Made by a program: the position numbers and the translations under genes. This document shows, piece by piece, positions 30,594 to 36,347 of a DNA stretch of 36,347 bases. The notes below the pieces were generated by a model, which was not told the origin of the DNA, ran no database searches, and was given only the letters and a program-made list of their open reading frames with translations. The stretch spans positions 1 to 36,347 of the forward strand of contig DCHI01000073.1 in the NCBI GenBank assembly GCA_002314795.1, read 5' to 3'. Source of the DNA: Bacteroidales bacterium UBA1756. GTDB lineage: Bacteria > Bacteroidota > Bacteroidia > Bacteroidales > WCHB1-69. Numbering within the stretch: position 1 is the first letter of the stretch; each line of letters starts with the position of its first letter.

Positions 30594-31409
30594 ATGAAAA
30601 GAACCCTATTTACCATAGCCATCCTTTCCCTTTTATTTTGCGGATGCAGCAAGTACGACGAATTGAACGACACTACAGGAACCGGAGACAATATGTACCG
30701 GTCTTGGAAATATGCCACCAGCTGCATCATTGACGATGCTGCTTTTGTTTTCGCCTGCAATACCTGGATTGAGGCAGACAAGATTGGAGACGAGAACACG
30801 AAGGAATACATTGAAAATATGTTTTTCGATGGTGCCAATATGTCAAAAACTGAAAACGGGATTTACGAACTTTACAAGTTCGGCTCCCTTTTGTACAGAA
30901 TTGAAACCGACAACCGCTCCCTGCACGACAGCGACGCCGACTGGTCCATTCGCCGTTGCAACTATAATTATACGCCCGACGATAGCGAATTGGTTTGTCC
31001 GACATTTTTCGAGGAAGGAAACCAGTACGTCTTCCACATCAAGTATGCCGGGATTAGCAGCTGGGACATCACGATGGACAGCACTGCCTACAATTTGAAT
31101 TCCGCCGAATGGAATATCACCCTACCGACCGGCGTGGAACCGACCAAGCTGAACAAATGCAGCTACGAGCTGACGGGAAACGGACAATACTGCTATTCGG
31201 TCTATAGCACCAATGACACCCGCACAACCTATACGATAACAGAACCTATGCGGCAATCTCCCAATTCATCGTTCACACCCAAAAAAGGGAAAGTGTCCAT
31301 CACCGCCTATAGAGCCGAATACGACAACCTGAACGTGGAAGCCGAAATTCTGAGCGCATACAGTTATAAAATCACTTACCGTGGCAATGAGCACGTTTAT
31401 GAAGACTAA
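30594..31409 (+). CDS. Uncharacterised lipoprotein
   Basis: Lipoprotein of 271 aa with signal MKRTLFTIAILSLLFCGC (lipobox FCGC). The mature protein is rich in Tyr, Asn, Asp and Thr and looks beta-rich. Several cysteines (SCIIDD, FACNTW, RRCNYNY, ELVCP, NKCSYE, QYCYS) could form disulfides, which is unusual for a Bacteroidetes lipoprotein of this size. No family is recognised. It follows the putative barrel gene by 33 bp and is closed by a strong terminator, so the two probably form an operon and may work together at the outer membrane. Confidence 0.8.
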   Translation: MKRTLFTIAILSLLFCGCSKYDELNDTTGTGDNMYRSWKYATSCIIDDAAFVFACNTWIEADKIGDENTKEYIENMFFDGANMSKTENGIYELYKFGSLLYRIETDNRSLHDSDADWSIRRCNYNYTPDDSELVCPTFFEEGNQYVFHIKYAGISSWDITMDSTAYNLNSAEWNITLPTGVEPTKLNKCSYELTGNGQYCYSVYSTNDTRTTYTITEPMRQSPNSSFTPKKGKVSITAYRAEYDNLNVEAEILSAYSYKITYRGNEHVYED

Positions 31410-31432
31410 TTCAAAATATAATTCAGAACAGG

Positions 31433-31464
31433 AAGGCCTTTGAAAAAATCAAGGGCCTTTTTTT
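31433..31464 (+). terminator. Terminator of the barrel/lipoprotein pair
   Basis: An 11-bp stem (31433-31443 with 31449-31459, one G-U pair) around a five-A loop, followed by a T-run. It lies 24 bp after the stop codon. Confidence 0.88.
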
Positions 31465-31533
31465 ATTCCATACATATTTATATATATGTCAAGGCACGGG
31501 AACCGCACGAAAATGATGTCAGTCAACCCAATT

Positions 31534-31569
31534 ATAAACTTTACAAACCTTACGAACTTTACAAACTAA
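31534..31569 (+). repeat. Four tandem 9-bp units upstream of alaS
   Basis: ATAAACTTT, ACAAACCTT, ACGAACTTT and ACAAACTAA lie head to tail, ending 5 bp before the alaS -7 box. The array therefore occupies the -33 region and further upstream. The consensus ACAAACTTT is the same unit, in the same orientation to transcription, as in the array before ssrA. Confidence 0.75.
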
Positions 31570-31574
31570 ATTCG

Positions 31575-31582
31575 TACTTTTG
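31575..31582 (+). promoter_or_regulatory. -7 box for alaS
   Basis: TACTTTTG followed by CCGC, 37 bp before the alaS start. There is no TTTG at -33; the 9-bp array occupies that place. Confidence 0.65.
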
Positions 31583-31619
31583 CCGCTTCTTTTAGAAAAT
31601 AAAAAAAAATTATAAATAA

Positions 31620-34226
31620 ATGAATAGCAACGAAATACGCAAATCATTCCTTGACTTTTTTGCCAGCAAAGAACACGCAATCGTTCCGTCGGCGCCTATG
31701 GTCATCAAAAACGACCCCACGCTTATGTTCACCAATGCGGGGATGAACCAGTTCAAAGACATCTTTTTAGGAAATACGCCGCCGAAGTTTCCACGCGCAG
31801 CCGATTCCCAAAAGTGCCTCCGCGTCTCCGGAAAGCACAACGATTTGGAAGAAGTAGGGAAAGACACCTACCACCACACGATGTTTGAAATGCTGGGCAA
31901 CTGGTCCTTCGGCGATTACTTCAAAGCCGACGCCATCGCTTACGCTTGGGAGTTTTTGACAGAAGTAGTCAAATTGGACAAGGATCGCCTGTATGCCACG
32001 GTTTTTGGCGGGGATGAAAAAGACCACACCGCCGCTGACGAGGAAGCGAAGGAACTTTGGATGCGCTTTTTGCCGGCCAACCGAATCATTTATGGAAACA
32101 AGAAAGACAATTTCTGGGAAATGGGCGACACCGGTCCGTGCGGCCCCTGCTCTGAAATCCACATCGACCTCCGCGATGACGAAGAACGCAAAAAGGTGGA
32201 TGCCCTTGAATTAATCAACAAGGACAATCCGTTAGTCATTGAAATATGGAACCTCGTCTTTATGCAGTTCAACCGTCTGGCATCCAGTGAGTTGGTTCCT
32301 TTGGCAGCCAAACACGTGGACACCGGTATGGGCTTCGAACGACTCTGTATGGCCGTTCAAGGGAAAAAATCCAACTATGATACTGACGTGTTCCAGCCGC
32401 TGATTCAGAAGTTGGCTCAGCTTTCTAATAAAGAATATGGTAAGAATCGGGAAACCGACATCGCGCTGCGAGTCATTGCCGACCACCTTCGTGCCGTCAG
32501 TTTCGCCATCGCCGACGGGCAACTTCCGTCTAACACCGGCGCCGGCTACGTCATTCGTCGAATCTTGCGCCGCGCCATCCGCTACGGTTATACCTTCCTC
32601 GGATTCAACCAGCCGTTCATCAACACGTTGGTGAAAAATCTCGTGGAACAAATGGGCGGTCAATTCCCGGAACTCAAAGCACAACAAAACCTTATTGAAA
32701 AAGTGATTTTGGAAGAAGAGGCCTCCTTCCTGAAAACATTGGAGTCCGGCATCATCAAGTTCGAGAACTACTGCTCCAAACTTTCTGGGAAAACGATTGC
32801 CGGTGACTTTGCTTTTGAGCTTTTCGACACGTACGGTTTTCCCATCGACTTGACGCAGCTTTTAGCTTCCGAAAAAGGTTTGGATGTTGATATGGAAGGT
32901 TTTCAAAAAGGGCTCGCCGAGCAGAAGGCACGTTCACGTGCTGCCGCCGCCGTTGAAACCGAAGACTGGGTGGAACTTTCTTCCGACATTCATCCCACGG
33001 AATTTGTCGGTTACGACACACTGACGTGCGAGTGCAAGATTTTGAAATACAGAAAGATCAAAACCAAAGGGAAAAGCTTGTTCCAAATTGTTTTGGACAA
33101 AACCCCATTTTATGCGGAATCGGGCGGCCAATTGGGCGACAGCGGTTACTTACAGAACATCAATGAAAAAATCAAAATCGACAATACCATCAAGGAGAAC
33201 AATTTGTCGGTTCACATTGCCAGCACGCTTCCCGAAAATCTGACAGCCACTTTTACGGCGGTCGTCGACGAAGACTTGAGACAGACCACACAAAACAACC
33301 ACTCAGCCACGCACTTGATTCACTTTGCATTGCGCCGCACGCTCGGAACTCACGTCGAACAAAAGGGCTCACTCGTAGCTCCCGACCGTCTTCGTTTCGA
33401 CTTTTCTCATTTTTCAAAAATGAGTGAGGAAGAAATCAAGCAGGTGGAAAAAATCGTCAACGACTTGGTTCGCAAGAACTTGCCTTTGAATGAACGCCGT
33501 GCCGTTCCGATTGAAGAAGCTAAGAAGTTAGGCGCGATGGCACTTTTCGGAGAAAAATATGGTGACAAAGTCCGCGTCATTCAGTTCGGTGATTCCATCG
33601 AGTTCTGTGGCGGAACGCACACATCGGCAACCGGTAACATCGGTTTGGTGAAAATCGTGTCCGAAGGAGCCATTGCCGCTGGAGTCCGCCGTATCGAAGC
33701 CATCACCGGCAAATATGCGGAAGAGTACGTCAACAATTTCATTACCATCCACGACAACTTGAAAACCCAACTCAACACCGACAACGTGGAACAGTCCGTC
33801 AGCCGCTTGGCTGCTGAGAACGCCGCTATGAAGAAAGCGTTGGAATCTTTCAAGCAGGAAAAGATTGCCACGATGACGAACACGCTGAAAGAGAAAGTTC
33901 AGAATGTGAACGGTGTCAACGTCATTTCCGGCGTGATGGGAATGGATGCGGACAGTTTGAAACAGATTGCTTATCAGCTGCGTACGACGGGCGAGAAACT
34001 GCTCATTGTTTTTGGCACGACCGATGGCGGCAAACCGAACTTGACCGTAGCACTTTCCGACGACTTGGTTGCTCAAGGTTTGCAAGCCGGCAAATTGGTA
34101 CGTGAAGCCGCGGCCCTCATTCAAGGCGGCGGCGGCGGGCAGCCCTCATTGGCGCAAGCGGGGGGAAAGAACTGCGAAGGGATCCAATCCGCCGTTGACA
34201 AGGTCATCGAAATTGCGACAAAATAG
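31620..34226 (+). CDS. alaS: Alanyl-tRNA synthetase
   Basis: Class II synthetase charging tRNA-Ala; 868 aa, close to E. coli AlaS (876). The catalytic core starts with IRKSFLDFFASKEHAIVPSA, followed by DPTLMFTNAGMNQFKDIFLG and HHTMFEMLGNWSFGDYF. The tRNA-recognition and middle domains include GYVIRRILRRAIRYG. The editing domain has the zinc ligands HSATHLIH and CGGTH. The C-terminal DHHA1 region has the glycine-rich GGGGGQPSLAQAGGKN. It is transcribed alone from 31575-31582. No T-box or other leader structure is seen. After the stop, a weak AT-only hairpin near 34243-34262 may serve as terminator. Confidence 0.98.
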   Translation: MNSNEIRKSFLDFFASKEHAIVPSAPMVIKNDPTLMFTNAGMNQFKDIFLGNTPPKFPRAADSQKCLRVSGKHNDLEEVGKDTYHHTMFEMLGNWSFGDYFKADAIAYAWEFLTEVVKLDKDRLYATVFGGDEKDHTAADEEAKELWMRFLPANRIIYGNKKDNFWEMGDTGPCGPCSEIHIDLRDDEERKKVDALELINKDNPLVIEIWNLVFMQFNRLASSELVPLAAKHVDTGMGFERLCMAVQGKKSNYDTDVFQPLIQKLAQLSNKEYGKNRETDIALRVIADHLRAVSFAIADGQLPSNTGAGYVIRRILRRAIRYGYTFLGFNQPFINTLVKNLVEQMGGQFPELKAQQNLIEKVILEEEASFLKTLESGIIKFENYCSKLSGKTIAGDFAFELFDTYGFPIDLTQLLASEKGLDVDMEGFQKGLAEQKARSRAAAAVETEDWVELSSDIHPTEFVGYDTLTCECKILKYRKIKTKGKSLFQIVLDKTPFYAESGGQLGDSGYLQNINEKIKIDNTIKENNLSVHIASTLPENLTATFTAVVDEDLRQTTQNNHSATHLIHFALRRTLGTHVEQKGSLVAPDRLRFDFSHFSKMSEEEIKQVEKIVNDLVRKNLPLNERRAVPIEEAKKLGAMALFGEKYGDKVRVIQFGDSIEFCGGTHTSATGNIGLVKIVSEGAIAAGVRRIEAITGKYAEEYVNNFITIHDNLKTQLNTDNVEQSVSRLAAENAAMKKALESFKQEKIATMTNTLKEKVQNVNGVNVISGVMGMDADSLKQIAYQLRTTGEKLLIVFGTTDGGKPNLTVALSDDLVAQGLQAGKLVREAAALIQGGGGGQPSLAQAGGKNCEGIQSAVDKVIEIATK

Positions 34227-34381
34227 AGTTTCATCTGCAGGAATCATCAAAAGATTTTTTTTTGATAAATGAAAAAAGAGAAAATCGCGTACTGAAAAAA
34301 CCTCAAAAACGAGCACGGCCAACGGTTTCAACATTTTTCAAAAAAATGGATTAAGCAGTAATAACTTAATAAAAAAAATTG

Positions 34382-34389
34382 TACTTTTG
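34382..34389 (+). promoter_or_regulatory. -7 box for rpsO
   Basis: TACTTTTG followed by CAGC, giving a leader of about 42 nt. The leader is A-rich, without an obvious stable pseudoknot. Confidence 0.65.
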
Positions 34390-34437
34390 CAGCCCGAAAA
34401 ATTAGACGAAAGAAAATAAATTAAAGAAAAGAAAATT

Positions 34438-34707
34438 ATGTACTTAACATCAGACGTTAAAAAGGACATCTTCACACAAAATGGCGCTTCCTCTACTGAC
34501 ACTGGTTCACCGGAAAGCCAAATCGCTCTTTTCACGTTCAGAATCAAGCATCTGACCGAACACGTGAAAGAAAATCACAAAGATTTAAACACCAAGCGTT
34601 CTTTGATGACCCTCGTTGGTAAGAGAAGAAAAATGCTCGCTTACTTGAAAGAACAAGACATCGAGAGATACAGAGCAATCATCAAGAAACTTGGTTTGAG
34701 AAAATAA
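34438..34707 (+). CDS. rpsO: Small ribosomal subunit protein uS15
   Basis: Primary 16S rRNA-binding protein of the small-subunit platform; 89 aa, the usual length. Conserved segments are DTGSPESQIALFTFRIKHLTEH, KENHKDLNTKRSLMTLVGKR and MLAYLKEQDIERYRAIIKKLGLRK. It is followed by a strong terminator and then pnp, the order known in E. coli, although here the hairpin separates them. Confidence 0.98.
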   Translation: MYLTSDVKKDIFTQNGASSTDTGSPESQIALFTFRIKHLTEHVKENHKDLNTKRSLMTLVGKRRKMLAYLKEQDIERYRAIIKKLGLRK

Positions 34708-34720
34708 TCTCACCCGCTTC

Positions 34721-34753
34721 AAAAAAAGGCAATTCTCGAAATTGCCTTTTTTT
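34721..34753 (+). terminator. Terminator between rpsO and pnp
   Basis: GGCAATT (34728-34734) pairs with AATTGCC (34740-34746), extended by a 7-bp A/T stem, around a 5-nt loop, with a T-run. The hairpin could also pair in a minus-strand transcript. pnp begins 93 bp later, so it needs read-through or its own promoter; no TAnnTTTG box is visible in between. Confidence 0.85.
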
Positions 34754-34846
34754 GAATTATCAATTTCACAATTACACGACAATCATAGCTGTGGATCCAT
34801 TTCCCCGCACGGTGAGATTGTTTAAAATCTTAAAACAGAATTCATT

Positions 34847-36347
34847 ATGGCAGAAAATAATAAGCCAGTAGGAGCAAGACAGACTTTTGCTCTTCCCGAT
34901 GGCAGAGAAGTTACCATCGAAACCGGTATTTTGGCCAAGCAAGCTGATGGTTCAGCCGTGGTCAGAATGGGCGACACGATGTTGCTCGCTACCGTTTGCT
35001 GCAAGAAAGACGCAGTCGAAAACACCGACTTTATGCCCTTGCAGGTTGAATACCAAGAAAAATATGGCGCTGTAGGTCGTTTCCCCGGCGGTTTCTTCAA
35101 ACGTGAAGGCAGACCTTCCGAATATGAAATCCTTATCGCCCGTCTCGTGGACCGCGCCCTCCGCCCATTGTTCCCGGATAATTTTCACGCAGAAACCCAA
35201 GTACTTGTCACTTTGATTTCCGGTGACCGCAACAACCTTCCTGACGCATTTGCAGGCCTCGCCGCTTCCGCAGCACTCGCCGTTTCCAACATTCCGTGGA
35301 ACGGCCCCATCTCCGAAGTCCGCGTCGGCCGCGTCAATGGCCAAATGGTCATCAACCCCACCGTTGAAGAAATGGAAAACTCCGACATCGATATGATCGT
35401 CGCTGCTACCATTGACAACATTATGATGGTGGAAGGTGAAATGAACGAAATTTCAGAAGCCGATATGGTTGAAGCTTTGAACGCCGCTCACGCCGCTATC
35501 AAAGTACAGTGCCAGGCACAGTTGGATTTGGCTGCTCAGGTTGAAAAAGCAAATCCGAAACGTGAATACTGCCACGAAACCAACGACGAAGAACTCCGCG
35601 AACGTGTCAACCGCGAAACTTACGACAAAGTTTACGCCATTGCCAAATCCTTTATGGGCAAACACGAACGCAACGACGCTTTCGACCAGATTTTGGAAGA
35701 ATTTATGGAATCCATTCCGGAAGAAGAACGCGATGAAAAGAAATATATGGTGGCACGTTACTACCACGACGTTCAATACCACGCAATGCGTAATATGATT
35801 TTGAACGAACGCGTCCGTTTAGACGGTCGTCAGCTCGACCAAATCCGTCCCATCTGGATTGAAACCGGCTACCTTCCGGCAGCCCACGGTTCCGCCGTCT
35901 TCACCCGCGGTGAGACACAGTCTCTGATGTCCTGCACGCTCGGTACGAAATTGGACGAACAGACCATCGACGGCGCCATCGTAGAAGGCAGCAGCCGTTT
36001 CATTCTTCACTACAACTTCCCTCCGTTCTCCGTTGGTGAAGTGAAGCCCATCCGCAGCACCGGCCGTCGCGAAATCGGTCACGGCAACCTCGCTCACAGA
36101 GCGTTGAAACCGATGATTCCGTTCGACGACCCGAGCTTCCCCTATACCGTTCGTTTGGTTTCCGACATTTTGGAATCCAATGGAAGTTCCTCAATGGCAA
36201 CGGTTTGCGCCGGAACATTGGCCCTCTACGATTGCGGTGTCAAGATGAAAAAACCGGTTTCCGGTATCGCTATGGGATTGATTACCGATGAAAAAACTGG
36301 CAATTATGCTATTTTGTCCGACATCCTCGGTGACGAAGACCACCTCG
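34847..36347 (+). CDS. pnp: Polyribonucleotide nucleotidyltransferase (PNPase), 3' end beyond window
   Basis: Phosphorolytic 3'-to-5' exoribonuclease of the degradosome. The gene starts at the ATG at 34847 (MAENNKPVGARQTFALPDG) and is still open at the window edge, giving the first 500 of about 710 residues. The first RNase PH domain includes RMGDTMLLATVCCKK, KYGAVGRFPGGFFKREGRPSE and RLVDRALRPLFP. A helical linker (about 230-310) follows. The second RNase PH domain includes LDGRQLDQIRPI, GSAVFTRGETQ, FILHYNFPPFSVGE, RREIGHGNLAHRAL and the catalytic approach AILSDILGDEDHL. The KH and S1 domains lie outside the window. Confidence 0.97.
   Translation, partial: MAENNKPVGARQTFALPDGREVTIETGILAKQADGSAVVRMGDTMLLATVCCKKDAVENTDFMPLQVEYQEKYGAVGRFPGGFFKREGRPSEYEILIARLVDRALRPLFPDNFHAETQVLVTLISGDRNNLPDAFAGLAASAALAVSNIPWNGPISEVRVGRVNGQMVINPTVEEMENSDIDMIVAATIDNIMMVEGEMNEISEADMVEALNAAHAAIKVQCQAQLDLAAQVEKANPKREYCHETNDEELRERVNRETYDKVYAIAKSFMGKHERNDAFDQILEEFMESIPEEERDEKKYMVARYYHDVQYHAMRNMILNERVRLDGRQLDQIRPIWIETGYLPAAHGSAVFTRGETQSLMSCTLGTKLDEQTIDGAIVEGSSRFILHYNFPPFSVGEVKPIRSTGRREIGHGNLAHRALKPMIPFDDPSFPYTVRLVSDILESNGSSSMATVCAGTLALYDCGVKMKKPVSGIAMGLITDEKTGNYAILSDILGDEDHL

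Noticed and set aside
33528..34124. Minus-strand ORF of 198 codons within alaS
   Set aside because: Shadow of the conserved editing and C-terminal domains of AlaRS.

Overview
The window is chromosomal DNA from a member of the Bacteroidetes (Bacteroidota), most likely Bacteroidales or a close relative. The evidence is 13 promoters with the phylum's TAnnTTTG -7 motif and the near absence of Shine-Dalgarno sequences. Gene content agrees: DUF1573 proteins, gliding-type lipoproteins GldB/GldD/GldI, DUF3098 next to ftsX, an EF-G-like GTPase, and many lipoproteins with short lipoboxes. The genus cannot be named from sequence alone. Most of the window is core genome.

Layout. 1-2400 (minus): tmRNA (ssrA), two tandem DUF1573 proteins, aroQ and a FtsB/DivIC-like division protein. 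2413-4894 (minus): ribonuclease Y, a probable 6S RNA, ZapA and a ZapB-like coiled coil. 5131-10795 (plus): a tripartite RND efflux operon (adaptor, pump, outer-membrane channel). 10990-12990: a small accessory island holding a 5'-truncated AAA_14/DUF4143 ATPase and an intact ATPase of a different subfamily. The intact gene has a leader of three 22-bp tandem repeats and is bracketed by a perfect 34-bp direct repeat. 13042-15832 (minus): ribosomal protein L25 and the EF-G-like GTPase. 16069-20169 (plus): ftsX, DUF3098, uppP, a NIF3 protein and a zinc-ribbon coiled coil. 20384-25867 (plus): a four-gene surface-glycan operon (GT-C-like membrane protein, novel lipoprotein, polyprenyl glycosylphosphotransferase, GT2). 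25864-29679 (minus): ssb, and the DHH phosphoesterase-gldI-gldD-gldB run. 29811-31409 (plus): two unrecognised exported proteins. 31620-36347 (plus): alaS, rpsO and the first two thirds of pnp.

Themes. Several genes concern division and envelope building: zapA, the DivIC-like protein, ftsX, uppP (recycling of the undecaprenyl carrier) and the glycan operon that uses the same carrier. Others concern RNA turnover and ribosome function: rny, pnp, the DHH phosphoesterase, ssrA, 6S, rplY, rpsO and the EF-G-like protein.

Most worth a second look: the ATPase island with its 34-bp and 22-bp repeats; a shared 9-bp repeat upstream of both ssrA and alaS; the short, divergent tmRNA tag; the glycan operon with its PEGA-like lipoprotein; and the probable 6S RNA. 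I found no clear complete new defence or mobile system. The ATPase island is the best candidate for unexplained biology.
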